From an archaeon (GTDB lineage: Archaea > EX4484-52 > B79-G9): 19,458 nt of DNA. Every line of letters begins with the position of its first letter. The stretch's first letter is position 1. Below are positions 6,410-13,555 of the stretch, piece after piece. A program made the position numbers and the translations under genes. Below the pieces are notes generated by a model. That model worked only from the letters and a program-made list of their open reading frames with translations. It ran no database searches and was not told the DNA's origin. The stretch is from the NCBI GenBank assembly GCA_030594585.1, contig JAUVEX010000007.1:1-19458 (forward strand), in the 5' to 3' direction.

Positions 6410-7039
6410 TTATACCTTAACCTCAACAGGAGCGCCCATAGTTGTCTTTATATAAACGCTTTTGATATTGTTTTTTCCGGAAGGAAGCTTCTTTAGGATT
6501 GCAGATATGATTGCTTCATAATTCTTTTCAAGTTCCTCTGTTTTCATTGATTCAACACCAAAAGAGCACTGTAAAACCGGCGTTTCTTTCAGTTTGATTC
6601 TTACTGTTTTTTTAAGCATGTTTACCATAGGCACAGGATCTGCCTGAGGTGGAAGCGGTTTAGGCATTTTGCCGCGCATTCCAAGTACTTTACCAAGCAC
6701 CTTACCGATTCTTGGCATGAATGGGGCTTCTGCAATAAGGAAGTCAACTTCATTTGCGAATTTTTTCTGTTCTTTTGCATTTTTTTCAAGCGCGCCTAAA
6801 TCTTTTTCAGTTATAAGCTTGTCTGCCTTGCCTTTTCCCTTAAGCACAAGATTGTTCCCGATAATGCCTACTTTTACATCTTTTCCTTTTCCTGAAGGAA
6901 GCACAACATCTTCTGTGAACTTGTTTTCCGGATTCTTTAGATCCATCTGTGTGAGGTTAATTACAAGGTCTATTGCCTGGTCAAAGTTTCTTTTCTTTGA
7001 TTTCGACCGTACCTCTTCAAGTGATTTTGCGATACTCAA
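6410..7039 (-). CDS. rpl1: Ribosomal protein L1 (uL1)
   Basis: A 209-residue L1 stalk protein, near the usual archaeal length. It shows the two-domain layout: domain I (RNFDQAIDLVINLTQMDLKNPENKF at the start, and the C-terminal NIKSVYIKTTMGAPVEV strand) flanking domain II (about 65-155, GIIGNNLVLKG... to MPKPLPPQADP). The start codon is TTG at 7039, supported by GGTG six bases upstream and by the absence of an ATG in frame; archaeal L1 often regulates its own operon by binding the mRNA near its start, but I could not identify such a site here. It lies 11 bases after rpl11. Confidence 0.96.
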   Translation of the reverse strand: MSIAKSLEEVRSKSKKRNFDQAIDLVINLTQMDLKNPENKFTEDVVLPSGKGKDVKVGIIGNNLVLKGKGKADKLITEKDLGALEKNAKEQKKFANEVDFLIAEAPFMPRIGKVLGKVLGMRGKMPKPLPPQADPVPMVNMLKKTVRIKLKETPVLQCSFGVESMKTEELEKNYEAIISAILKKLPSGKNNIKSVYIKTTMGAPVEVKV

Positions 7040-7050
7040 TTAAAACACCA

Positions 7051-7731
7051 TTACTCTTTTTTTTCTTCGGGGGCACTTTCTTCTTTTTCTTCATCTTTTG
7101 TCTCTTCTTCCCCTTCCTTTACTTCAGGCACTGCTTCCGCCTCTTTTGCAGCTTCTTCCTCTTGCTTGTGTTTTGCTTCTGTCTCTTCTGCAAGTTTCTT
7201 CTTCTCTGCTTCCAATTCTTTCATCTCTTCAGCAGAGATTTCTGTTTTTCCTTCTGTAATCATTTTATCGTATTTTCCAGTCTCAACATCTTTCATAGTC
7301 TCTTTGCCGTTTTTGCCTTCAACAAGAATTCCTGCAGAAACACAGGTTCCAATTGTACATTTCACAGCAGCCTTTCTTGAATTTACAGCCATTGCTTCTT
7401 CTTTCATCATTGAAACCTTTATTATCTGTTGCATTTTTACATCAGCAACAGGCTCGCTTCCGGCTTTTCCCGAAAGTTTTTCAAGATTCACTTCTTTTTT
7501 CAAAAGCTGGCTTGTCGGAGGGCTTCCAACAATAATCTCAAATTCTTTTGTGTCTTTGTCAACAACAACTTTTACCGGAACCTTTATTCCGGCAAAACTT
7601 TTGGTCTTTTCATTTATTGTAGCAATGACTTTCCCAATGTTTACGCCTGCAGGCCCTAATGCGGGACCTAAAGGCGGTCCTGCTGATGCTTTTCCACCAT
7701 CAACCATCGCCTCTATTGTATCTTTTGACAT
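7051..7731 (-). CDS. rpl11: Ribosomal protein L11 (uL11) with a long charged C-terminal tail
   Basis: A 226-residue protein. Residues 1 to about 160 are a complete L11: the N-terminal domain with the Gly/Pro loop (GKASAGPPLGPALGPAGVNI), the linker, and the C-terminal rRNA-binding domain (SSPPTSQLLKKE-like GSPPTSQLLKKE and the later VNSRKAAVKCTIGTCVSAGI). Archaeal L11 usually ends about there (~160-165 residues). Here another ~65 residues follow, almost only Glu, Lys and Ala, with predicted coiled helix then a disordered acidic end (SAPEEKKE). The tail resembles the acidic linkers of P0 and P1 but lacks the GLGALFG contact motif. ATG follows a GGTG site. It lies 10 bases after spt5. Confidence 0.96.
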   Translation of the reverse strand: MSKDTIEAMVDGGKASAGPPLGPALGPAGVNIGKVIATINEKTKSFAGIKVPVKVVVDKDTKEFEIIVGSPPTSQLLKKEVNLEKLSGKAGSEPVADVKMQQIIKVSMMKEEAMAVNSRKAAVKCTIGTCVSAGILVEGKNGKETMKDVETGKYDKMITEGKTEISAEEMKELEAEKKKLAEETEAKHKQEEEAAKEAEAVPEVKEGEEETKDEEKEESAPEEKKE

Positions 7732-7741
7732 ATTTACACCA

Positions 7742-8176
7742 TTATTTTGTTATTTTAAGCAAATCAAGCTTGATTGTAATTGGTATTGGAACAGCACTGT
7801 CCACAAGCTCAATTTTTGCCTCTCTTTTTGTTTCATCAAGGCGGACAATTTTTGCCTTTTCCCGTTTGAAAGGTCCGCCCATAACTTCAACAAGATCTCC
7901 GACAGTAAGAGTTATTTCTTTAAGCTCTTCACTGAAAAAGTCAGAGAGGTCGTCTATGTTAACTTCTTTGTTAAGTACACCTCGTATGTGGGGTACAGTA
8001 AGTATTGCTTCTTTTATTGTGTCTATACTTTCGCCTTCAAGAAACACATATCCTTTAAGTTCCCCGGGGCTTAAAACAGCTGTGATGCCCATAGGCTTTG
8101 ACAACATCTTTGTGTCAAGTGCATCAATTGCCGTTTTTTCACGGCCGACAGTTGTTCTTGCTGCAACTAAAACCAT
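7742..8176 (-). CDS. spt5: Transcription elongation factor Spt5 (NusG-type)
   Basis: A protein of 144 residues, the normal archaeal Spt5 form without the bacterial insert. Residues ~1-80 are the NGN domain (RTTVGREKTAIDAL..., GYVFLEGE, VPHIRGVL), which binds the RNA polymerase clamp with Spt4. Residues ~85-140 are a KOW domain (VGDLVEVMGGPFKREKAKIV). The ATG follows an AAGGTGA site, 16 bases after secE. The order secE-spt5-L11 is the conserved archaeal arrangement. Confidence 0.97.
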   Translation of the reverse strand: MVLVAARTTVGREKTAIDALDTKMLSKPMGITAVLSPGELKGYVFLEGESIDTIKEAILTVPHIRGVLNKEVNIDDLSDFFSEELKEITLTVGDLVEVMGGPFKREKAKIVRLDETKREAKIELVDSAVPIPITIKLDLLKITK

Positions 8177-8192
8177 TTTTTCACCTTATTGC

Positions 8193-8366
8193 TTAATTAA
8201 ATATTCCACTTAGATATGCAATGAAAAATATCACAAAACCCACAGCCCCTATTAAAAGAAGGCCAAGACCCGTGACTTTTGACGATGCAAAAAATTCCTC
8301 TTTTGTTGGTTTTTTGGTTATTTTAAGCACTCGTACATATCGTTGTATCTTGTTTTTTATATTCAT
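8193..8366 (-). CDS. secE: Preprotein translocase subunit SecE / Sec61 gamma
   Basis: A 57-residue single-span membrane protein, a typical archaeal SecE. The amphipathic cytoplasmic part reads RYVRVLKITKKPTKEEF, with the conserved KPxxEEF motif, followed by the short hinge (FASSKVTGLG) and one transmembrane helix (LLLIGAVGFVIFFIAYL). It forms the translocon with SecY. A strong ribosome binding site (TTGAGGAGAT) precedes the ATG at 8366. It is the first gene of the spt5-ribosomal protein operon. Confidence 0.95.
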   Translation of the reverse strand: MNIKNKIQRYVRVLKITKKPTKEEFFASSKVTGLGLLLIGAVGFVIFFIAYLSGIFN

Positions 8367-8370
8367 CAAT

Positions 8371-8482
8371 ATCTCCTCAATTTAAGGAAACCAATAATAT
8401 ATGAGAATAAGCCCCTCCTGCCGAAGCAGTATGTGCGGGCAAATCCGTGATTATACCTATTTCTTGTGCGCAACTTTTAAAA
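8371..8482 (-). promoter_or_regulatory. Promoter and leader region of the secE-rpl operon
   Basis: Reading on the minus strand from ftsZ toward secE: a TATA-like TTTTTAAAAG (8482-8473) would start transcription near 8450, giving a leader of ~85 bases. That leader holds the small hairpin CTGC-TTCG-GCAG (8429-8418) with a stable cUUCGg tetraloop, then a second TATA-like CATATATTA (8405-8397) and the ribosome binding site. The second TATA is so close that its transcript would begin inside the ribosome binding site, so the first is preferred. The hairpin could alternatively belong to the end of ftsZ. Confidence 0.4.
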
Positions 8483-8511
8483 AGGTTTAGGCAGTTGAAG
8501 TTGGTGGATGA

Positions 8512-9645
8512 CTAAACAAAGTCAATACCAAGCTTCTGTTCAATTTCTTTTTTCTGTTCGCCCATGAATGTATGTTCGTTCCCGTAAATCTGTGGGGACT
8601 GAACACCGGTTACAATAACCATGGCCCTTATTGAATCGCCAAGTTCTCGCTGTATCATAGCACCCCAGATGACCTTTGCTTCTTCTGAAAGCCTGGAAGT
8701 CACTGCATTTACAACTTCTTTTGCTTCCTTTAAAGTCAGATCAGAGCCGCCGGTCACATTGATTAAAGCGCCTGTAGCGCCGTCAATATCAACATCCAAA
8801 AGCGGATTTGTAAGCGCTTTTTGAACCGCCTCAATTGCCCTGTTTTCTGTATCAGACTGACCCATGCCAATCATAGCAATTCCGCCTTCACCCATAACCG
8901 CCCGTATGTCTGCAAAGTCCAGGTTAATAAGACCTGGTTTTGTTACAAGTTCGGCAATGCCTTTAACAGCATTTACAAGTATTTCGTCTGCAACTTTAAA
9001 CGCAGTGTTTATAGAAACATCAGGAACCATTTCCATAAGCTTGTCATTAGGTATTACAATAAGTGTATCAACATGCTCTTCAAGCTTTTCTAGGCCAAGC
9101 TTTGCGTTTTCCATTCTGTGCCGTCCTTCCATAGCAAATGGAAGTGTGCATATAGCAACTGTTAAAGCGCTTAGCTTTTTGCTAATTTCAGCAACAATAG
9201 GAGCAGATCCTGTTCCTGTTCCGCCGCCAAGGCCGCATGTGATAAATACCATGTCAGACCCTGTAAGGGATTTTTTCACACTTTCTTTAGACTCTTTTGC
9301 AGCAGCTTCCCCTATTTTAGGATTTGCTCCAGCACCAAGGCCTTCTGTGATTTCTTTTCCAATAAGTAGTTTTTCATCAGCATCAGTATATAGAAGATCC
9401 TGCGCATCTGTGTTTATTGCCATTGTTTTTGCGCCTTCAATACCCACCTGCACAAGGCGTGCAATTGTGTTGTTTCCGGCACCGCCGCATCCAACAACAG
9501 TTATTTCTGCTTTTCTTGTTTTAAGTATTTCTTTTAGGTCGCTGTCAACTTCATTATCTTTTCCAGGCACCGTTTCTTTGACGCCTCGTCCTCTAATTGA
9601 TTCCTGTTCTTCTCTTTCAAGAGCATTTTTTATTAAACTGTCCAT
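8512..9645 (-). CDS. ftsZ: Cell division GTPase FtsZ
   Basis: 377 residues from the ATG at 9645. This tubulin-family GTPase forms the division ring. A charged ~45-residue N-terminal extension precedes the nucleotide-binding fold: VGCGGAGNNTI (about 51-61), the tubulin signature GGGTGTGSAP (about 140-149), and the catalytic T7-loop region (NLDFADIRAVM). The C-terminal half follows to GIDFV; no long variable linker is present. The ATG is chosen over an in-frame TTG at 9660 because GAGGGAT lies 5 bases before the ATG. It lies directly upstream of secE in the same orientation, an arrangement common in euryarchaea. Its own promoter is at about 9701-9730. Confidence 0.97.
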   Translation of the reverse strand: MDSLIKNALEREEQESIRGRGVKETVPGKDNEVDSDLKEILKTRKAEITVVGCGGAGNNTIARLVQVGIEGAKTMAINTDAQDLLYTDADEKLLIGKEITEGLGAGANPKIGEAAAKESKESVKKSLTGSDMVFITCGLGGGTGTGSAPIVAEISKKLSALTVAICTLPFAMEGRHRMENAKLGLEKLEEHVDTLIVIPNDKLMEMVPDVSINTAFKVADEILVNAVKGIAELVTKPGLINLDFADIRAVMGEGGIAMIGMGQSDTENRAIEAVQKALTNPLLDVDIDGATGALINVTGGSDLTLKEAKEVVNAVTSRLSEEAKVIWGAMIQRELGDSIRAMVIVTGVQSPQIYGNEHTFMGEQKKEIEQKLGIDFV

Positions 9646-9700
9646 AATTATCCCTCGCAATTTAAGTTGTTGGGCTTTATCTCTCCATTAAACCAATGTG

Positions 9701-9730
9701 TGTTTTTAAATACGAAGCAAAAATATATAA
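9701..9730 (-). promoter_or_regulatory. Promoter region of ftsZ
   Basis: Two TATA-like stretches read on the minus strand: TTATATATTT (9730-9721) and GTATTTAAAAAC (9713-9702). They would give leaders of about 55 or 36 bases. The rest of the 163-base gap 9646-9808 shows no gene. Confidence 0.45.
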
Positions 9731-9808
9731 GTCTTTACTTTCGTTACCATTTCGTAGGCGTTATACAGCTGTGTGCGAAAATAAGCAAAAACAGCGCGGA
9801 TAGGACTA

Positions 9809-10468
9809 CTAATTGCCCTCAAACACAACTTCTTTTATGTCTGCAACATATTTTTTGATATCTTCAGCAATCTTGGATTTGACAGCCTCGTTTATAGGTG
9901 TATCTTTTTTAATGATTATTTTTACTTTTCCACCGTCAATTGAAATGGTTGTGGCGTTTTTTAAAACACCGAGATAAAATGAAACAAGCGCATCAACCTT
10001 GTCTTTTGTTGCATCCACTTTTTTGTTTACCTTAAGGTCATACTCTAAAACTTTCCCTGCAAGCGGGTGGTTGAAATCCAATTTCACACGGCCTCCGGAA
10101 ACACTTACAACCCGTCCGCGAAGCCCCTGGTCAAATGTGATGTATTGCCCCTGATGCGGCGTTATGTTCTGTTTTTTGAACTGCGATGCAGGAACAATTT
10201 TTAAAAGTGTGGTGTTTCTTTCTCCAAAACCGTCTTTTGGTTCAATCACGATATTTTTTTTATCCCCTGCATTCATTTCAAGAAGCGCATAATCAAGACC
10301 CAAAAGAACCTGTTTTGTGCCCACAACAATAGTTATTGGCCCATAAATTGTCTGCGGGTTAAAAATGCCCTTGTCTTTTGCAATCTTTTCATCTGTAAGG
10401 TCAAAAATATCCCCGCTTTCCTTTATCTTACCGACATATTCAATTTCAACAAAATCTTTATCGTTCAT
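9809..10468 (-). CDS. FKBP-type peptidyl-prolyl isomerase, archaeal long (SlyD-like) type
   Basis: 219 residues from the ATG at 10468. The FKBP catalytic domain (about 1-95 and 140-155) begins DFVEIEYVGKIKESGDIFDLT and includes GLDYALLEMNAGDKKNIVIEP. The inserted chaperone (IF) flap domain lies between, with the typical GRVVSVSGGRVKLDFNHPLAGKVL return to the FKBP core. The last ~65 residues (KDKVDALVSF... to VVFEGN) form the extra C-terminal domain of the long archaeal type. It catalyses prolyl cis-trans isomerisation and assists folding in the cytoplasm. The start is fixed by GGTG five bases upstream; the 22 residues that precede it in the open frame are cysteine-rich and unlikely to be translated. 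Confidence 0.92.
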   Translation of the reverse strand: MNDKDFVEIEYVGKIKESGDIFDLTDEKIAKDKGIFNPQTIYGPITIVVGTKQVLLGLDYALLEMNAGDKKNIVIEPKDGFGERNTTLLKIVPASQFKKQNITPHQGQYITFDQGLRGRVVSVSGGRVKLDFNHPLAGKVLEYDLKVNKKVDATKDKVDALVSFYLGVLKNATTISIDGGKVKIIIKKDTPINEAVKSKIAEDIKKYVADIKEVVFEGN

Positions 10469-10506
10469 AAAAGCACCTAACTTAAGTATACATGATTTAC
10501 AAAGAA

Positions 10507-10517
10507 GATTTATATTT
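10507..10517. promoter_or_regulatory. Shared divergent TATA element (FKBP / small helical protein)
   Basis: GATTTATATTT lies 26 bases before the ATG at 10538 on the plus strand (leaderless start). On the minus strand the same bases read AAATATAAATC and would start FKBP transcription near 10486, leaving an ~18-base leader that contains its GGTG site. No other good TATA is seen in this gap. Confidence 0.5.
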
Positions 10518-10537
10518 CTATAGGCGTATGACATTTC

Positions 10538-10798
10538 ATGGACCCCCGAGATAAGCTTGACAATGAAAACAAAAAGAAGCTAAATGAGCTTATTGCGATG
10601 TCAACAAGTCACGCGCAAGCATATAATAATTCAAAAAATCCACAAACCGCACAGCTTTGGCTGGCGCTTCTTGAAATATACAAAAGGCAGGAAAAAATCA
10701 TGGAGTCTGTAAAGGCAATAGAACAGTCTCTTCGCGGAAAAAAACAGCCATTAAAAAAATCAACAGCTTCTGTAATAAAAGACCTTGAAAATTATTAG
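10538..10798 (+). CDS. Small helical protein, unknown function
   Basis: An 86-residue charged protein, unrecognised. It appears all-helical: an N-terminal Lys/Asp/Asn-rich helix, a middle section containing TAQLWLALLEIYKRQEKIMESV that resembles one TPR-like helix pair or a coiled coil, and a basic C-terminal part (RGKKQPLKKS). No membrane segment. The ATG is leaderless from the TATA box at 10507-10517. The stop codon TAG overlaps the stop codon of the convergent phosphoglucose isomerase gene (10795-10798). Coding is supported by promoter spacing and composition. Confidence 0.72.
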   Translation: MDPRDKLDNENKKKLNELIAMSTSHAQAYNNSKNPQTAQLWLALLEIYKRQEKIMESVKAIEQSLRGKKQPLKKSTASVIKDLENY

Positions 10799-11556
10799 AT
10801 GAATATATCCCTGTGATTTTGAGGCGCTGTCAGGAATTCAAGTTTTTCTGTATTTCCAACAAGCTTATACATTGGTTCGCCTCCAAGAACAGTTGCAGGT
10901 TTCCTGAATTCGGGCTCAGGCACATTATCGTAATTTTCGTTTTTGAGTATCTTGTCTTTTAGCACAAAAAAACAACCACCCCGGGTTAATTTTAACGGCT
11001 CATAATCTGATGAAAAATTTGAGGCAACCCAATTCGCCATAACAAGGGGTTCATCAGACCTGTTGATTGTGATGTGCCCATATCCTGGCGGTATGATGAC
11101 TTTATCGCCTGCATTCGCCTCGACAAAATAGGCATCTATAACTTTGTTGCCAATCACTTTTTGCATAAGATATAGTGCCTTTCCGTAAAGGACTTCATAG
11201 ACTTCAGTATATGTTATATCTGTTCCAGGCACATCCGGATGGTAATGCCCTGCAGTCTTTACAAACTCGCGCCCCAGCATGAACGGGGGTATTATCGTAA
11301 TGTCATATCGAAGCTTGCTTTCCTTTATTGTTTTTTCATCCTCAAGAAGAGATATTCCCCTAAACATATAGTATAGTTCTTTTCCCATATCTGCTTCATT
11401 GTTAAGCCACGGTCTGTCTATCATGACTTCAGTCATGTCTTTTACTCGCCTGATTGTCGGAAAGAATTCTTCAGAACCCACGAAAAGTGTCATCTTGCCT
11501 ATATTTATCTTGACATTAAAGCCAGCTGTTTTTGCAACATCAATGAAATTTGTCAA
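10795..11556 (-). CDS. pgiA: Cupin-type phosphoglucose isomerase (archaeal), extended
   Basis: 253 residues. It interconverts glucose-6-phosphate and fructose-6-phosphate in glycolysis or gluconeogenesis. The metal-binding cupin motifs of the archaeal enzyme are present: TAGHYHPD (His104, His106), TEVYEVLYGKALYLMQK (Glu118) and PPGYGHITINRSDEPL (His161). Between the first His pair and the Glu there is a longer loop (DVPGTDITYT) than I recall from the Pyrococcus type. The protein is about 60 residues longer than the ~190-residue classical form, with a longer N-terminal region and a C-terminal extension of ~50 residues (NVPEPEFRKP... to DIFI). The start is TTG at 11556, supported by GGGAGATGAT (11570-11561). 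The TATA box at 11593-11605 serves it. Confidence 0.9.
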   Translation of the reverse strand: MTNFIDVAKTAGFNVKINIGKMTLFVGSEEFFPTIRRVKDMTEVMIDRPWLNNEADMGKELYYMFRGISLLEDEKTIKESKLRYDITIIPPFMLGREFVKTAGHYHPDVPGTDITYTEVYEVLYGKALYLMQKVIGNKVIDAYFVEANAGDKVIIPPGYGHITINRSDEPLVMANWVASNFSSDYEPLKLTRGGCFFVLKDKILKNENYDNVPEPEFRKPATVLGGEPMYKLVGNTEKLEFLTAPQNHRDIFI

Positions 11557-11592
11557 CTAAATCATCTCCCAATACAAAAAATTAGTTTTTTG

Positions 11593-11605
11593 ACTATATA
11601 TATCT
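11593..11605 (-). promoter_or_regulatory. TATA box for the phosphoglucose isomerase gene
   Basis: AGATATATATAGT on the minus strand lies immediately after the desulfoferrodoxin stop codon and predicts a start near 11573, upstream of the ribosome binding site. The isomerase is therefore probably transcribed apart from the redox pair. Confidence 0.55.
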
Positions 11606-11998
11606 TTATCGCATGTCTTTTTTCCAAAGCCCGTGTATGTTGCAGTATGCTCTTGCAGATAGGAGATTATCAGTTGTTTCAAATTCTGCTTTTGGTTCAC
11701 TGTCTGAAGAAAGGAATTTTTTTTGCAATTTATCGGTAGTTTCTAATTCAATCCATTCTATGTGGTGTGTTTCTTCCATGGGGTGTGGTATGTGTCCAAT
11801 GTTTACAATAATACCCGTATCTGTTTTTTCTATAACAGGAACATGTTTTTCTTGTCCTTCATCACTTGTTTTTTCATCCATGTTTGTCATTGGAGCGCCA
11901 CAGCAAACAAGAGTCCCTGCACCAATATGTAAAACTTCTACAATATTTCCACAAATTTCGCATTTGTATATTTCACTTTTTTTTGTCATGTCATTCAT
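11606..11998 (-). CDS. dfx: Desulfoferrodoxin / superoxide reductase (2Fe type)
   Basis: 130 residues. It reduces superoxide to hydrogen peroxide in the cytoplasm of anaerobes, taking electrons from rubredoxin-like donors. Both iron centres are visible: centre I, a rubredoxin-like Fe(Cys)4 site (C13, C16, C32, C33 in YKCEICGN and LVCCGAPM), and centre II, the catalytic Fe(His)4Cys site (EKHVP H52, HPMEETHH H72 and H78, CNIHGLW C119 and H122). Residues 50-51 are the conserved Glu-Lys next to the active site. Its ATG overlaps the rubrerythrin stop codon as ATGA, so the two genes are translationally coupled. Confidence 0.96.
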   Translation of the reverse strand: MNDMTKKSEIYKCEICGNIVEVLHIGAGTLVCCGAPMTNMDEKTSDEGQEKHVPVIEKTDTGIIVNIGHIPHPMEETHHIEWIELETTDKLQKKFLSSDSEPKAEFETTDNLLSARAYCNIHGLWKKDMR

Positions 11999-12561
11999 TC
12001 CTTTAGAACTTCAAAATAGCTTTTAGGGTGATCACATGATGGGCATTTTTCAAGTGCGTTTTTTCCATGATATACAAAACCGCATTTTCTGCACATCCAT
12101 GAAACCGCTTCTTTTTTTTCAAAAACCGTGTTGTTTTTAATATCATCTAACAGTTTTTTGTATCTTAGTTCATGGTGTTTTTCTACAGTTCCAATTGCTC
12201 TTAATCTTACTGCAATTTCACCCATATTTTCTTTTTCAGCAATTTCTGCAAATTCAGGATACATTTTAGTGTGTTCAAAATGTTCACCCTCAATTGCTGC
12301 TTTTAGGTTTTCTTCAGTGGTCCCTACAATTGTTGGGACATCTGCTTCAATTATCATCGGTTTGTCATCTGTTTTTATTTGGTTTATCATTTTCATAAGC
12401 CATTTTGCATGTTCGCGCTCATTATCTGCTGTCGCAAGAAATATTTCGGCAATTTGTTCAAAGCCCTCTTTTTTTGCAATTTTCGCATAAATTGTGTATC
12501 TGTTTCTGGCCTGGCTTTCACCGGCAAATGCCTTTGCAAGATTTTCAAGTGTTTCTTCCAT
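11995..12561 (-). CDS. rbr: Rubrerythrin
   Basis: 188 residues. It reduces hydrogen peroxide (the product of superoxide reductase) with a di-iron centre. The ferritin-like four-helix domain (about 1-145) has ligand motifs ESQARNRY, EREH, EGEHFEH and VEKHHELRY. The C-terminal rubredoxin domain has CRKCGFVY and CPSCDHPKSYF. ATG at 12561 is chosen over the in-frame GTG at 12570 because GGGGTGA (12573-12567) lies at the right distance. It is first in a two-gene unit with desulfoferrodoxin, so the pair does a two-step detoxification of superoxide to water. Confidence 0.96.
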   Translation of the reverse strand: MEETLENLAKAFAGESQARNRYTIYAKIAKKEGFEQIAEIFLATADNEREHAKWLMKMINQIKTDDKPMIIEADVPTIVGTTEENLKAAIEGEHFEHTKMYPEFAEIAEKENMGEIAVRLRAIGTVEKHHELRYKKLLDDIKNNTVFEKKEAVSWMCRKCGFVYHGKNALEKCPSCDHPKSYFEVLKE

Positions 12562-12603
12562 AAATTTCACCCCGTAAATACAGTTATTATATTGAATTTT
12601 GAT

Positions 12604-12613
12604 GTTTTAATAT
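12604..12613 (-). promoter_or_regulatory. Probable TATA box of the rubrerythrin-desulfoferrodoxin unit
   Basis: GATATTAAAA on the minus strand predicts a start near 12583 and a short leader carrying the ribosome binding site. It is divergent from the EamA promoter. Confidence 0.4.
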
Positions 12614-12641
12614 CTAATTGTGAAAAAAGAACAACTATAAC

Positions 12642-12650
12642 TATAATACT
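12642..12650 (+). promoter_or_regulatory. TATA box of the EamA transporter pair
   Basis: TATAATACT centred about 26 bases before the ATG at 12672 predicts a leaderless transcript. Confidence 0.45.
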
Positions 12651-12671
12651 CTAGGACGCACAAGTATTCTT

Positions 12672-13547
12672 ATGGATGTTCAAAAAAAAGCAATTTTAAG
12701 CATTATTCTATCGTCAATTTTGTTTGGAACTATAGGAATTCTTGTAAGAATGATTGATACTGAAATACCGCCAATCACACAATCTTTGTTTAGAGGGGCT
12801 GCGGCTTTATTTTTGATTGCGTTAGTTTCGCTTCCAAAAAACAAGGACTTTTTTAAGATTACCGTAAAAGACATTCCTTACTATTTTTTGGCAGGCGTGT
12901 TCGGCTACGGCATGATGCTTGCATTTTTTACGCTTTCGGTTATCAACACATCAATTGCAAATACATTTTTTCTTTTGTTTACGGAATCATTTTTTGTAGT
13001 CATAATCGCATTTATTTTTTTGAAAGAAAAAATAACAAAAGATCTTATTATAACTTTAGTATTAGGTTTTTTGGGTGTTTTTTTCATCTTCAGCCCGCAA
13101 TCATTGGGTACTAATTTTATAGGCAATCTTTACGGTCTTGCCGCCGGTTTTGTATATGCGCTGTATATTGTTGTTGGAAGGCACATGGGTAAAAAATATT
13201 CTTCGTCAACAAACACGCTTTGGTCTTTTATTTTTGGCATATTGTTTCTTATTCCTGTAGCATTTTGGATGGAAAATCCATTAGCGCTGTCTATTTCACC
13301 ATTTATCTGGTTTCTTGTGTTTCTTTTAGGCGCAATAATCGGGACGGCATATTTTCTCTTAAATCACGGCCTTAAAAATCTTACAGCAAGCTATGGAGGA
13401 ATTTTACTATTGCTTGAGCCTGTAAGCGCTGTTTTTTTCGCGCTTTTGTTTTTTGGCGAAATCCCAACTTTAAGTACTATTGTGGGGGCGCTTTTGATAA
13501 TGTCGGGCGTAGTGTACCTCACATACAAAAAGACAAAGAAAAAATAA
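12672..13547 (+). CDS. EamA / drug-metabolite transporter family permease
   Basis: 291 residues with ten hydrophobic segments in two EamA repeats of five (about 5-140 and 155-287). Typical EamA features are visible: ILFGTIGILVRMI in the first helix, LTASYGGILLLLEPVSAVFFALLFFGE in the last part with the conserved E-P-V-x-A stretch, and a short basic tail (YKKTKKK). The substrate (an exported metabolite, amino acid or similar) cannot be told from sequence. Usual length for the family. A second EamA gene follows after 8 bases, probably in the same transcript. Confidence 0.92.
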   Translation: MDVQKKAILSIILSSILFGTIGILVRMIDTEIPPITQSLFRGAAALFLIALVSLPKNKDFFKITVKDIPYYFLAGVFGYGMMLAFFTLSVINTSIANTFFLLFTESFFVVIIAFIFLKEKITKDLIITLVLGFLGVFFIFSPQSLGTNFIGNLYGLAAGFVYALYIVVGRHMGKKYSSSTNTLWSFIFGILFLIPVAFWMENPLALSISPFIWFLVFLLGAIIGTAYFLLNHGLKNLTASYGGILLLLEPVSAVFFALLFFGEIPTLSTIVGALLIMSGVVYLTYKKTKKK

Positions 13548-13555
13548 ATTTATTG

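Noticed and set aside
7166..8074. 302-codon plus-strand ORF opposite rpl11 and spt5
   Set aside because: Both opposite-strand genes are clearly recognised; the long antisense frame arises from their codon bias and has Ser/Phe-rich nonsense composition.
8366..8473. 35-codon minus-strand ORF (Arg/Tyr-rich) ending TGATG onto secE
   Set aside because: The overlap is attractive, but it starts with TTG without a ribosome binding site, spans the probable promoter and hairpin, and matches no protein I know. Kept as a note under the leader finding.
8864..9691. 275-codon plus-strand ORF opposite ftsZ
   Set aside because: Antisense shadow of a firmly identified ftsZ gene.
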